Positions 25,236-37,754 of a stretch of DNA of 64,000 nucleotides are shown one piece after another. The translations under genes and the position numbers were made by a program. The stretch's first letter is position 1, and each line of letters begins with the position of its first letter. Source of the stretch: Streptomyces sp. NK08204 (GTDB lineage: Bacteria > Actinomycetota > Actinomycetes > Streptomycetales > Streptomycetaceae). The notes under the pieces are model-generated. The model worked only from the letters and a program-made list of their open reading frames with translations. It was not told the DNA's origin and ran no database searches. Location of the stretch: NCBI RefSeq assembly GCF_020400585.1, contig NZ_JAINVF010000020.1, forward strand, positions 1-64,000. The letters are read 5' to 3'.

Positions 25236-26654
25236 TCAGTCATCAAGGTCGGCGAGCGCACCGAGGGTGACGGGCGTCGCGACGAGTCGTTCCGCGGGCA
25301 CGTAGGCCCGCTCCTGTGCCGCGAGGCAGTGCACGGCCGGTCCGCACATCCGCCCCTGGCACCAGCCCATACCGGCCCGGGTCAGCTGCTTGACCTGCCG
25401 GTGATCGTGCGCGCCGCCGTCGGCGCAGGCGGCCCGTACCGCACCCGCGGTCACCTCCTCGCAGCGGCACACGACGGTGTCGTCGGTCAGCCACGAGGAC
25501 CATGCCGCAGGGACCGGGTGGGCGAGGCTCATCGCCCGGGCGAAGGCACGCTGCCTGGCCACCGCGGCGCGCACCCTGGCCAGGCGCGTCCTTCCCAGCA
25601 CGGGCGCGGCGCCGGAGTCGGCGAGAACCGACTCCGCGGCAAGACGCCCCTCGGCCACCGCGAGGGGCGCTCCGCCCACCCCGCACGCCTCGCCCGCGGC
25701 GTAGAGACCGGTGACGGTGGTGCGCTGCCCGTCGTCGACGGCGACGACCGCGTTGCCGTCCGCCGAGTCGGTCAGTTCACAGCCGAAGGGGAGGAGCAGG
25801 TCGAGTTGCGGTGCGAAACCCCAGCCGATGCCGACGGCATCGACCTCGATCCGTCGTTCCGTGCCCGGGCGCGGGCTGCCGTCGGACGTCAGCGAGGCGA
25901 TCCGGACCGATGTCACCCGGTCGCCGCCTTCGGCGCCGACGATCGCCGTGCGCGGGCGGACCGGGACCCGGTGGCGCGCGAGCACGGCGGCGTACCCGGC
26001 TCCCTCGGCCCACTTGGCCGGGTTGCGCACCAGCGCACCCGGGTACCGCAGCCACGCCAGGGGGTTGGCGGCCTCGCACACCGTGACCACCTCGACCCCG
26101 CGCGCCGCGAGGCCGGCGGCCACCGGCAGCAGGAACGGGCCGGTGCCGCCCAGTACCACGCGGCTCCCGGCCGCGACTCCGCCGCCTTTGAGCAGGGCCT
26201 GGAGGCCGCCGATGGTGAGCACACCCGGCAGGTCCCATCCGGGGAAGGGCAGTTGCCGGTCGTAGGCCCCGGTCGCCACGAGGAGCCTCGGCGCGCGCAG
26301 GACCACGGCGGTCTCCCGGGGCGCTTCTCGCCGGTCGACCGCGTGGACCGCGAAGGCGTCGTCGTCGCGGACGGCGGACCACACGTGGTGCGCCAGGCGC
26401 AGGTCGAGCCGCCCGGCCGTCCGGCCCGCCGACAACGCATCGGACAGGGCGCGGTACTCGCGCAGTCCGTGGTGCAGATCCTCGGTCGGGATCGCCGGTC
26501 GCGCGTGCTCGGGCGGGTGCCGCCAGAACTGGCCGCCGACGGCGGTGCCGGAGTCCACCAGCACGACGCGCAGCCCGCCGGCCAGGGCCGTGGCCGCCGC
26601 GGCCATGCCGGCCGGGCCCGCCCCTACGACCATGAGGTCCGCGGACTCACTCAT
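25236..26654 (-). CDS. D-hydroxyproline dehydrogenase, large FAD subunit with BFD-like [2Fe-2S] domain
   Basis: 472 residues of the opine oxidase/HcnB-like family. An N-terminal FAD-binding Rossmann motif VVGAGPAGMAAAA, a second nucleotide fold (LGGTGPFLLPVAAGLAARG) and the central ATGAYDRQLPFPG are followed by a C-terminal BFD-like cluster domain (CRCEEVT … MGWCQGRMCGPA). In bacterial hydroxyproline pathways this is the alpha subunit that oxidises cis-4-hydroxy-D-proline with two partners. ATG 26654 follows AGGAGGG and overlaps the stop of the ferredoxin-like gene. Tight overlaps with both partners support a heteromeric enzyme. Confidence 0.88.
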   Translation of the reverse strand: MSESADLMVVGAGPAGMAAAATALAGGLRVVLVDSGTAVGGQFWRHPPEHARPAIPTEDLHHGLREYRALSDALSAGRTAGRLDLRLAHHVWSAVRDDDAFAVHAVDRREAPRETAVVLRAPRLLVATGAYDRQLPFPGWDLPGVLTIGGLQALLKGGGVAAGSRVVLGGTGPFLLPVAAGLAARGVEVVTVCEAANPLAWLRYPGALVRNPAKWAEGAGYAAVLARHRVPVRPRTAIVGAEGGDRVTSVRIASLTSDGSPRPGTERRIEVDAVGIGWGFAPQLDLLLPFGCELTDSADGNAVVAVDDGQRTTVTGLYAAGEACGVGGAPLAVAEGRLAAESVLADSGAAPVLGRTRLARVRAAVARQRAFARAMSLAHPVPAAWSSWLTDDTVVCRCEEVTAGAVRAACADGGAHDHRQVKQLTRAGMGWCQGRMCGPAVHCLAAQERAYVPAERLVATPVTLGALADLDD

Positions 26655-26901
26655 CGTCACCCTCCTCGGTCGTGACGGTCATACCCGGGCGTGCCGGTAC
26701 CAGGCAGGCGCGCTGACCGCCGACTCCGTCGATCGTCACGAGGCAGTCGAAGCAGACGCCGATGCCGCAGAAGACGCCGCGCGGACGGTGCCCGATGCGG
26801 GTGGTGCGCCAGGCGACCCGGCCGGCGGCCACGAGGGCCGCGGCGACGGTCTGTCCCTCGATGAACGGCAGGGGTTCGCCGTCGATGATGATGTCGCTCA
26901 C
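26647..26901 (-). CDS. D-hydroxyproline dehydrogenase, small [2Fe-2S] subunit
   Basis: 84 residues of the HcnA/Fer2_4 type. Four cysteines at 45, 50, 53 and 66 (FCGIGVCFDC … RACLVPARPGM) bind a plant-type [2Fe-2S] cluster. It starts at a GTG overlapping the stop of the upstream flavoprotein (GTGA) and itself overlaps the start of the large subunit, so the three genes are translated as a unit. Its role is electron transfer between flavin centres. Confidence 0.9.
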   Translation of the reverse strand: MSDIIIDGEPLPFIEGQTVAAALVAAGRVAWRTTRIGHRPRGVFCGIGVCFDCLVTIDGVGGQRACLVPARPGMTVTTEEGDDE

Positions 26902-28064
26902 TCTGGCGCACCTCCGATGGTGAGGAAGCGGTCGGGCAGGAGGCCGGTGTGCGCGGCCGGGTCGGCGCCGCGCCAGGGACGGCCGAGCAGGTGGGCCGTC
27001 ACGAGCGCGCCGGTCGCGGGGGCGAGACCGATACCCGCCCCCTCGTGTCCGCACGCGTGCACGACCCCTGGTACCCGCGGGTCGGGACCGATGACCGGCA
27101 GGTGGTCCGGGCAGTACGGTCTGAAGCCGCGGTAGGTCCGGATCAGCTGGACGCCACGCAGGAAGGGGAAGAGCCGGCACGCCTGTGCCGCGAGCCTGGC
27201 GACGACCGCGGTGTTCATGGTCGCGTCGAAGCCGACGCGTTCGCGGCTGGCACCGATGAGGATCGTGCCGCCGTGGGTGCCCTCCACGACGCACGAGGTC
27301 TCCAGTCCGGCGTCGGACGAGGCGACGTTGGCGACGTAGTCGGCCGAGTAGACCTTGTGCCGGACCATCGGTGGCAGCGGTTCGGTCACCAGGACGAAGC
27401 CACGGCGTGGCAGCACCTCGATGGGCGCGCCGAGCCGACGGCCGACCTCACCGCCCCAGGTACCGGCGGCATTGACGACGGCGTCGGCGGGCAGGACCTC
27501 GCCGGCCGTCGTCCGGATGCCGGTGATCCTGCCGTCCCCGCCGGTCACCGCACCGGCGACCTCACCCGTGTGGAAGCGTGCGCCGCGCCGCACGGCGGCG
27601 CGCAGCAGCGCGACCGCCGCCAGCACCGGCTGCACCTGGGCGTCTTCTGGGTAGTGGATGCCGCCGGGCAGCCCGGGTGCCAGATGGGGTTCGATGTCCT
27701 GCACGCGGTCGGCCGGCTCGACACGGACGCCGGCCGCCTCCTGCCGCGCGGCGAACTCCCGGAGCGCGGCGAGGCCCTCGGTGGTGCTCGCGACGACCAG
27801 GCCGCCCTTGGACTCGAGTTCGAACGACTCCGGCCCGAGTTCCTCGCCGGCCTCGTCCCACAGCGTGCGGCTCAGCCGCGCCAGGTCGAGCTCGGGGCCC
27901 GGCTCCTTGTCGGAGAGAAGGACGTTGCCCTCGCCGCGGCTCGTCGTCCCGGCGCCGACGGGTCCGCGGTCGATCACCGTGACGTCCATGCCTGCCGAGG
28001 CTGCGTGGAAGGCGCACGCGGCGCCGACGACGCCCGCGCCCACGACGACGACCTTCAGGGTCAT
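26898..28064 (-). CDS. D-hydroxyproline dehydrogenase, DadA-like FAD subunit
   Basis: 388 residues of the D-amino-acid dehydrogenase/glycine oxidase family. N-terminal FAD motif VVVVGAGVVGAACAFHAASAG, then GAGTTSRGEGNVL, and near the C-terminus RTYRGFRPYCPDHLPVIGPD with HEGAGIGLAPATG. This is the catalytic flavin subunit (HcnC/beta type). GAGGAGG precedes the ATG, only 15 bases from the operator box. As the first gene of the five-gene operon, its promoter controls the whole main route from hydroxyproline to the semialdehyde. Confidence 0.9.
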   Translation of the reverse strand: MTLKVVVVGAGVVGAACAFHAASAGMDVTVIDRGPVGAGTTSRGEGNVLLSDKEPGPELDLARLSRTLWDEAGEELGPESFELESKGGLVVASTTEGLAALREFAARQEAAGVRVEPADRVQDIEPHLAPGLPGGIHYPEDAQVQPVLAAVALLRAAVRRGARFHTGEVAGAVTGGDGRITGIRTTAGEVLPADAVVNAAGTWGGEVGRRLGAPIEVLPRRGFVLVTEPLPPMVRHKVYSADYVANVASSDAGLETSCVVEGTHGGTILIGASRERVGFDATMNTAVVARLAAQACRLFPFLRGVQLIRTYRGFRPYCPDHLPVIGPDPRVPGVVHACGHEGAGIGLAPATGALVTAHLLGRPWRGADPAAHTGLLPDRFLTIGGAPE

Positions 28065-28079
28065 CGGCTCCTCCTCTGT

Positions 28080-28131
28080 GCAATGTCACATGCCATTGCT
28101 TAGGCTATACATCTGATCGACCCGAAGACAA
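28080..28131 (-). promoter_or_regulatory. Promoter and GntR-like operator of the hydroxyproline operon
   Basis: On the minus strand TTGTCT (28131-28126) and TATAGC (28109-28104) are spaced by 16 bases. The inverted repeat GCAATGGCATGTGACATTGC (minus strand, 28099-28080; arms GCAATG/CATTGC) covers the expected start point. The divergent semialdehyde dehydrogenase gene begins at 28181, so the same box could affect both directions. Confidence 0.65.
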
Positions 28132-28180
28132 CGCCGACTCCGGCGTGACCTTCTTGAGACGTGCGCGAGGGTGGAGCTCT

Positions 28181-29761
28181 GTGAATCTGACCGGAAACTC
28201 GATCGTGGCCGGCCGTGACGTTCCCGGTGTCGGCGAAGCGTGGCACGGCGTCGTGGCGGCGACGGGCGAGCCTCGGGGCCCGCAGCTGCGGGACGCCTCA
28301 CCGGACCAGGTGGCGCGGGCGGCGGAGCTGGCCGCCGCCGTGGCGCGCGACTACCGGGCCCTGCCCGCCGATCGGCGGGCCGCGTTCCTGGACGCCTGCG
28401 CCGAGGAGATCGAGGCACTGGGCGACGATCTGCTCCGGCTAGCGGCGAGCGAGTCCGGGCTGCCGCTGGACCGCCTGACCGGCGAACGCGGGCGCACATG
28501 CGGACAGCTGCGCATGTTCGCCGGCCTGGTCCGCGGCGGGGACGCGCTCGGTGTCCGCGTCGACCCCGCGCTCCCCGAGCGCCGGCCGCTTCCCCGGGCG
28601 GACCTGCGCCTGCGCAGGATCCCCGTCGGCCCCGTGGCCGTCTTCGGTGCGAGCAACTTCCCGCTGGCCTTCTCCGTCGCCGGCGGCGACACGGCGTCCG
28701 CTCTCGCCGCGGGCTGTCCGGTCATCGCCAAGGCACACCCGGCGCACCCCGGCACGTGCGAGCTCGTCGCCCGTGCCCTCACCGCCGCCGCCGAGCGCAC
28801 CGGCATGCCCGCCGGTGTCTTCTCGCTGCTCGTCGGCCGCGGCATCGAGGTGGGCCAGACGCTGGTGCGCGACCCGCGGATCGCGGCCGTCGGCTTCACC
28901 GGCTCCCGGAGCGGCGGGCTCGCGCTGGTCGAGACGGCGAACAGCCGGCCCGTGCCCATTCCCGTGTACGCCGAGATGTCGGCGGTCAACCCCGTGATCA
29001 TCCTCGACGGCGCCCTGGCCGACCCCGTGTCGCTCGCCACCGCGTACGTGGGGTCGCTGACCAACGGCGCGGGCCAGTTCTGCACGAACCCGGGCCTCCT
29101 GCTGCTGCCCACGGGCGATGCGGGCGATGCCTTCCGCACGGCGGTGGCCGAGGCCGTGGCCGGCACGACGGGACAGGTCATGCTCACCCCCGGTATCGCG
29201 GAGGGCTACGCCAAGGGCTCGGCGCGGTGGGCGGCCACCGAAGGTGTCTCGGTCGTGGCGCAGGGCGTGCCCGGTGAGAGCCCGTACGCGCCGGGCCCCG
29301 TGGTCCTCGAATGCGACGCGGCGACTTACACGGCCCACGAGGACCTCTCCGACGAGGTCTTCGGGGCGGCGGGGCTCGTCGTGCGGTGGTCCGGGACCGA
29401 CGAGCTCCTTGCCCTGCTCGAGCGGGCCGAGGGGCAGTTGACGGTCACCCTGCACGGGACCGACGCCGACCTGGCGACGGCCGAGCGCGTCCTTCCCGTC
29501 CTGGAGGAGCGGGCAGGGCGCATCCTGTGGGGCGGCTGGCCGACAGGGGTCGAGGTCTGCCACGCCATGGTGCACGGCGGCCCCTGGCCCGCGACCTCCT
29601 CGCCCGGTACCACCAGCGTCGGGACCCTGGCGATCGAACGCTGGCTGCGGCCCGTCTGCTACCAGTCGTTCCCCGACGCCCTCCTGCCCGAGGAACTGCG
29701 CACGGACAACCCGCTGGGTGTCACCCGGCTCGTCGACGGCGTGCTCGAACCGCGGGGGTGA
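28181..29761 (+). CDS. Alpha-ketoglutarate semialdehyde dehydrogenase (aldehyde dehydrogenase family)
   Basis: 526 residues from GTG 28181, which has GGTGGAG six bases upstream. Aldehyde dehydrogenase landmarks: VFGASNFPLAFSVAGGDTAS, IAKAHPAHPGT (cofactor Lys), VGFTGSRSGG, the general base Glu265 in AEMSAVNPV and the catalytic Cys301 in NGAGQFCTNPG. The length and these motifs fit the NADP-linked type III enzymes of hydroxyproline and sugar-acid pathways, which oxidise 2,5-dioxopentanoate to alpha-ketoglutarate. It is divergent from the dehydrogenase operon and completes the pathway into the citric acid cycle. Confidence 0.92.
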   Translation: MNLTGNSIVAGRDVPGVGEAWHGVVAATGEPRGPQLRDASPDQVARAAELAAAVARDYRALPADRRAAFLDACAEEIEALGDDLLRLAASESGLPLDRLTGERGRTCGQLRMFAGLVRGGDALGVRVDPALPERRPLPRADLRLRRIPVGPVAVFGASNFPLAFSVAGGDTASALAAGCPVIAKAHPAHPGTCELVARALTAAAERTGMPAGVFSLLVGRGIEVGQTLVRDPRIAAVGFTGSRSGGLALVETANSRPVPIPVYAEMSAVNPVIILDGALADPVSLATAYVGSLTNGAGQFCTNPGLLLLPTGDAGDAFRTAVAEAVAGTTGQVMLTPGIAEGYAKGSARWAATEGVSVVAQGVPGESPYAPGPVVLECDAATYTAHEDLSDEVFGAAGLVVRWSGTDELLALLERAEGQLTVTLHGTDADLATAERVLPVLEERAGRILWGGWPTGVEVCHAMVHGGPWPATSSPGTTSVGTLAIERWLRPVCYQSFPDALLPEELRTDNPLGVTRLVDGVLEPRG

Positions 29762-29939
29762 CGTCCGTTCCGGCCGCCGGGGCAGGGGCGGCCGAGACGG
29801 TGCGGATGCACAGGGCGACCGGTCGAAGGAGGACGGACGCTCCAGCGGATCGTGAGCCCAGGCGGTACGCGTTCGGTGCGCAGTCACCGGGCGATGACGC
29901 TGCGGGCATCCACCGCCGGGAACCGGATCCCGGCACAGC

Positions 29940-29967
29940 GGGGGCGCGCGGTGCGGCGCGCGCCCCC
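29940..29967. terminator. Hairpin between semialdehyde dehydrogenase and mfd
   Basis: GGGGGCGCGC (29940-29949) and GCGCGCCCCC (29958-29967) form a perfect 10-bp stem in the 219-base gap between convergent genes, close to the mfd stop. It marks the right edge of the catabolic island. Confidence 0.75.
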
Positions 29968-29980
29968 CTTCAAGGCCGAC

Positions 29981-33514
<3,534 letters not shown>

Positions 33515-33697
33515 GGGGGCTTTTTTCCGTCCAGGGAGGTGGGCAACGCGAAGAGCCCGACGCTGGGAGCGGCCGGGGTGTCCAGCCTACGACGCGTTGC
33601 CCGTGGACGCCGGGGGCTGTGGACAACTGTGCCCCTACGCCAAGAAAGCCGGTCAACGGGAGCCCGGTCAGCGCAAAGGCCTGGTGAACGTCGGAAA

Positions 33698-33736
33698 CCC
33701 GGTGCCGGGAAGTCCCCAGGACTTCCCGGCACCGGG
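33698..33736 (-). terminator. Very stable hairpin terminator after the ABC permease gene
   Basis: CCCGGTGCCGGGAAGTCC (33698-33715) and GGACTTCCCGGCACCGGG (33719-33736) are perfect 18-base complements with a 3-base loop, about 50 bases after the permease stop codon and upstream of mfd on the same strand. Confidence 0.85.
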
Positions 33737-33786
33737 CTGTGCCCCCGCAACCCCCGTATGCGGTGGCCGTCGTGCGATCCGGGCGG

Positions 33787-36372
33787 CTAGTCCGTGGCGA
33801 TCGCGTTCAGGACGTTCATCCGGCCCGCCCGGAACGCCGGGATCAGGGCGGCGAACAGGCCCACGAAGGCCGAGCCGACGAAGACGCCGGTGATCGTCGG
33901 CCAGGGGATGTCCAGGACCTTCAGGCCCTCCAGCGCGAGGAGCTTCTGGGCCGTCGCGCCCCAGCCCATGCCGAGGCCCAGGCCGAGCAGGGCGCCGAAG
34001 AGGGCGATCACCACGGACTCCAGGCGGATCATGCGGCGCAGCTGGCGGCGGGAGAGGCCGATGGCGCGCATCAGGCCGATCTCGCGGGTCCGCTCGACCA
34101 CCGACAGGGCCAGGGTGTTGACGACACCCAGGACCGCGACGATGATCGCGAGCGCCAGCAGGCCGTAGATCAGGTTCAGCATCTGGCCGATCTGGTCCTT
34201 GAACGCCTTCTTGTAGTCGGTCTGGTCGCGCACGGTCAGCTCCGGGTGGCTGTCGTGCAGCGCGGCCTTGAGCGCCTTGTAGGCAGCGGCCTGTTGGCCG
34301 TCCTTGGCCGTGGCGAAGACCATCTGGTCCAGCGGCATCCCGTCGGCGGGCACGTACTTCGCGGCCGTGGCGATGGAGGCGTACATCGCACCCCTGTCGA
34401 GTGCGACATCGTCACTGGTGATCGCGCGGACCGTCAGCCTGGCCGGCGTGCCCTTCCTGAAGTGGACCCCTACGGTGGAGCCGACCTTGATGCCGTGCTT
34501 CTTGGCGAAGCCCTCGGGGACCGACATCGAGTCGGGCTCGTAGGCGTCGGCGAGGGTGCCGGCGACCGTCGTGGTGCGCAGGTCCTGCGCGTAGGTCGGG
34601 TCGGCCGCCTTGATCGTCTCGTCCTTCGAGGTCCGGCCGTCCGGGGTGGTCAGGGACGCGTGGTCCAGGAGTCGGTACTCGGTGACCCGCGCGAGGCCGG
34701 GCGTGGCCTTGATCGCCTCGACCGCCTGCGGGAGGATCTCCTTGCCCTTGTCGTCCTGGATGATGAAGTCCGTGCCGACGGTCTTGTCGAGCTGGTCGCT
34801 GGCGGAGGCCACCATGGAGGAGCCGACCACCGACAGGCAGGCGACCAGGGCGAGGCCGATCATCAGGGCGGCGCCGGTGGCGCCCGTGCGGCGCGGGTTG
34901 CGCAGCGCGTTGCGCTCGGCCATGCGGCCCACGGGGCCGAAGATCCGCAGCATGATCGCGCCGAGGACGCGGACCAGGCCGCCCGCGAGCAGCGGGCCGA
35001 TGACGACGAAGCCGATCAGCGTGAGGACCACACCCAGGCCCAGCCAGCCGGAACCGGGCTTCGCCTTGTCGGCGTTCGCGGCGGTGTACAGGCTCGCTAC
35101 GCCGGCGCCGGTGAGCACCAGGCCCATCAGGGCCCGCACGAGACCGGCCCTGGCGCCGGCGGGGGCGCCCGAGTCGCGCAGGGCGGCCATCGGGGAGACC
35201 TTGCCGGCACGCCGGGCGGGCAGGTAGGCGGCCAGGACGGTGACGATCACGCCGAGGAGCAGGCCCGCCACCGGGGTGGTCCACGCGACGGTGAGGTCGT
35301 CGGTGGACAGGTGCATGCCCATGCTGCCCATGAGCTTCATCAGGCCGACGGCGATGCCGACGCCCCCGCCGACGCCGAGCACGGACCCGATCACGCCCAG
35401 GAGCAGCGCCTCGACCAGCACGGACCGGTTGATCTGTCTGCGGGAGGAGCCGATGGCGCGCATCAGGCCGATCTCGCGGGTGCGCTGGGCGACCAGCATC
35501 GAGAAGGTGTTGATGATCAGGAAGATACCGACGAGGAAGGCGATCCCGGCGAAGCCGAGCATCGCGTACCTCATGACGTTCAGGGGGCCCTCGACGCTCT
35601 TCTGGTTGGCGTCGGCGACCTCCTTGGCGGTCTTCACCTTGTAGCCGTGACCGAGTGCGGCGATCACGTTCTGCTTCAGCGCCGCGTCGCTCACGCCCTT
35701 GGCGGCGGTGACGTCGACGTCGGTGTACACGCCCGTCCTGCCGACCAGGGTCTGCTGGGCGGTCCTGGTGTCCAGGTAGAAGATCGCCGCGCCGGGGTTG
35801 GTGACGCTGAAGGAGGCGATGCCGGACACCCGCGCGTGGTGCGTGCCCACGACCGTGATGATGCCGATCTCGTCCCCGAGCTTCAGGTGGTGCTTGTCGG
35901 CGGTGTCCGCGTCCACCATCACCTGGCCGGGGCCCTTGGGCGCCGCGCCGGAGGTGATCTTCATGGTGCGGGCGGAGTTGCCGTTCCAGTTGCCGACGAT
36001 GGTCGGCGCGCCGCTCTTGGGCGACAGCTTGTCCTTCCGGGCGTCGATGACGGTCACGGAAGTGGAGAAGACCGTCCCCTCGGCCTTCTTGACGCCCCGG
36101 GCCTTGCGGACCTCGCCGGCCACGGAGGCCGGCACGACGGGCGGCTTGCCGGTGTGGGAGGTGGTCTCACCGGTGTCGGAGGCGCCCTTCGCGCTGACCG
36201 TCACGTCCGCTGCCGTGGCCTGGAACAGCTTGTCGAAGGTGGTGTTCATCGTGTCGGTGAACACCAGCGTGCCGCACACGAACGCCACCGACAGCAGGAC
36301 CGCGACCGCCGACAGCGCCATGCGGCCCTTGTGCGCGAAGAAGTTGCGCATCGAGGTCTTCAGGACGGTCAT
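33787..36372 (-). CDS. FtsX/MacB-type ABC exporter permease
   Basis: 861 residues with two FtsX modules. An N-terminal helix (MALSAVAVLLSVAFVCGTLVF) is followed by a large extracellular domain, then three helices (about 265-400), four central helices, a second extracellular domain and three final helices. Each module contains the family's GLMRAIG.SRRQ.. motif. Such permeases pair with LolD/MacB-like ATPases to move lipoproteins, peptides or antibiotics by mechanotransmission. It overlaps the ATPase gene by four bases (ATGA), so they form one unit. The substrate is unknown. Confidence 0.95.
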   Translation of the reverse strand: MTVLKTSMRNFFAHKGRMALSAVAVLLSVAFVCGTLVFTDTMNTTFDKLFQATAADVTVSAKGASDTGETTSHTGKPPVVPASVAGEVRKARGVKKAEGTVFSTSVTVIDARKDKLSPKSGAPTIVGNWNGNSARTMKITSGAAPKGPGQVMVDADTADKHHLKLGDEIGIITVVGTHHARVSGIASFSVTNPGAAIFYLDTRTAQQTLVGRTGVYTDVDVTAAKGVSDAALKQNVIAALGHGYKVKTAKEVADANQKSVEGPLNVMRYAMLGFAGIAFLVGIFLIINTFSMLVAQRTREIGLMRAIGSSRRQINRSVLVEALLLGVIGSVLGVGGGVGIAVGLMKLMGSMGMHLSTDDLTVAWTTPVAGLLLGVIVTVLAAYLPARRAGKVSPMAALRDSGAPAGARAGLVRALMGLVLTGAGVASLYTAANADKAKPGSGWLGLGVVLTLIGFVVIGPLLAGGLVRVLGAIMLRIFGPVGRMAERNALRNPRRTGATGAALMIGLALVACLSVVGSSMVASASDQLDKTVGTDFIIQDDKGKEILPQAVEAIKATPGLARVTEYRLLDHASLTTPDGRTSKDETIKAADPTYAQDLRTTTVAGTLADAYEPDSMSVPEGFAKKHGIKVGSTVGVHFRKGTPARLTVRAITSDDVALDRGAMYASIATAAKYVPADGMPLDQMVFATAKDGQQAAAYKALKAALHDSHPELTVRDQTDYKKAFKDQIGQMLNLIYGLLALAIIVAVLGVVNTLALSVVERTREIGLMRAIGLSRRQLRRMIRLESVVIALFGALLGLGLGMGWGATAQKLLALEGLKVLDIPWPTITGVFVGSAFVGLFAALIPAFRAGRMNVLNAIATD

Positions 36373-37157
36373 GAGGTGCGCCCCCGGGCGTCGAAGTCCT
36401 TCATGCGGTCGAGCACCTGATCGGCCGTCGGGTTGTACATCTCGTCGACGATCCGGCCGTCGGCCAGGTACAGCACGCGGTCGGCGTAGGAGGCGGCGAC
36501 GGGGTCATGGGTGACCATCACGATGGTCTGGCCGAGTTCGTCCACCGAGCGGCGCAGGAAGCCCAGAACCTCCGCTCCCGCGCGGGAGTCGAGGTTTCCG
36601 GTCGGCTCGTCGCCGAAGATGATCTCCGGGCGGGCGGCGAGCGCACGGGCCACGGCGACGCGCTGCTGCTGGCCGCCGGAGAGCTGGGTGGGCCGGTGCT
36701 TGAGCCGCCCGGCGAGTCCGACGGTCTCCACGACCCGGTCCAGCCACGCCTTGTCCGGCTTGCGGCCGGCGATGTCCATGGGCAGCGTGATGTTCTCGAT
36801 CGCGTTCAGCGTCGGCAGCAGGTTGAACGCCTGGAAGATGAACCCGATCCGGTCGCGGCGAAGCTGGGTGAGCTTCTTGTCCTTCAGGCCGGTGATCTCG
36901 GTCTCGTCCAGGAATATCTGCCCGCTGCTCACCGTGTCGAGCCCGGCGAGGCAGTGCATCAGCGTGGACTTGCCGGACCCCGAGGGCCCCATGATCGCGG
37001 TGAACTGGCCGCGGGCGATGTCCACGTCGACGTGGTCGAGGGCGACGACGCGGGTCTCGCCGGACCCGTAGGCCTTGACGACCTGCCGCGCCCGCGCGGC
37101 AACGGCCGTACGCCCTCCAGTGCCCCCGTGCCTGGGAATGGTCACAGCCGATGTCAC
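36369..37157 (-). CDS. MacB/LolD-type ABC exporter ATPase
   Basis: 262 residues from GTG 37157 with GGAGA upstream. Walker A GPSGSGKST, Q-loop FQAFNLLP, signature LSGGQQQRVAVARALA, Walker B IIFGDEPTGNLDS and switch His in VMVTHDP. A 30-residue Arg/Gly-rich N-terminal extension precedes the domain. It energises the FtsX-type permease encoded immediately downstream. No sensor pair for antimicrobial peptides lies beside it. Confidence 0.95.
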   Translation of the reverse strand: MTSAVTIPRHGGTGGRTAVAARARQVVKAYGSGETRVVALDHVDVDIARGQFTAIMGPSGSGKSTLMHCLAGLDTVSSGQIFLDETEITGLKDKKLTQLRRDRIGFIFQAFNLLPTLNAIENITLPMDIAGRKPDKAWLDRVVETVGLAGRLKHRPTQLSGGQQQRVAVARALAARPEIIFGDEPTGNLDSRAGAEVLGFLRRSVDELGQTIVMVTHDPVAASYADRVLYLADGRIVDEMYNPTADQVLDRMKDFDARGRTS

Positions 37158-37754
37158 GGTAGGTCTCCTATGCCGGTCAGTTGAACAGTGTCGTGAAGCG
37201 GTACGTCGATGATTCTGGCGGGGGGAGGGGCCGTCGCGCGCTGGTGCGAAGCCCCGTCCTGCAGGGGGGAAAACCCCACCCCCGGCGGTTCGGTCAGCCG
37301 CCCCCCAGCGGCGTAAAGCCAGGTTAAGGACGGCACCCGGCCCTTCTCGTCCTCCGGCGGGACGAACCCTGCCCGCACCTTCTTGGGGAGACACCCCTAG
37401 GGGATCTCCACCGCCGGGTGGAGACGTCTCAGGGTCCGCCTCCACCCCGAGGACCAGCAGCGCTCCACCCCCGTGCCGCCGATGAGGGCCAGGCGCGCGC
37501 CTCTGCCGCAGGAGGGCCAGGCGCGTGCCCGGGGGAGGTTCCCCTGGCGAGGACCCCGAGTAACCACAGGTAACACCCCTGACGGCACACTATTCGGACA
37601 GGTCGGCGCGGTATTCGAGCAGTAAGCGCATACCGACTGGCCAGTCTGGGGAAAACCTCGCGCCGAACGCAACTCACGAGTAACGTGCGTGGCCCCGCTC
37701 CCCCACTCCCTGCGGTCCGCCGCTTCGGACCCGAGCCATGCAAGGAGCCCCGGG
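37158..37754. other. 597-base divergent intergenic region
   Basis: It separates the ABC exporter (leftward) from the symporter pair (rightward). Frames present are Arg/Gly/Pro-rich and unsupported. AGGGCCAGGCGCG occurs twice between about 37480 and 37520. No promoter could be assigned with confidence, though the relatively AT-rich part 37560-37690 is the likely promoter for the symporter pair. Confidence 0.4.

Noticed and set aside
8982..29761. Prophage or integrative element
   Set aside because: No integrase, attachment site, tRNA boundary, replication or structural phage genes are present; only a transposase scrap lies at the left border.
37397..37743. Minus-strand frames in the gap before the DUF485 gene
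   Set aside because: Arg/Gly/Pro-rich, no domain and no plausible ribosome binding site; more likely a promoter region.
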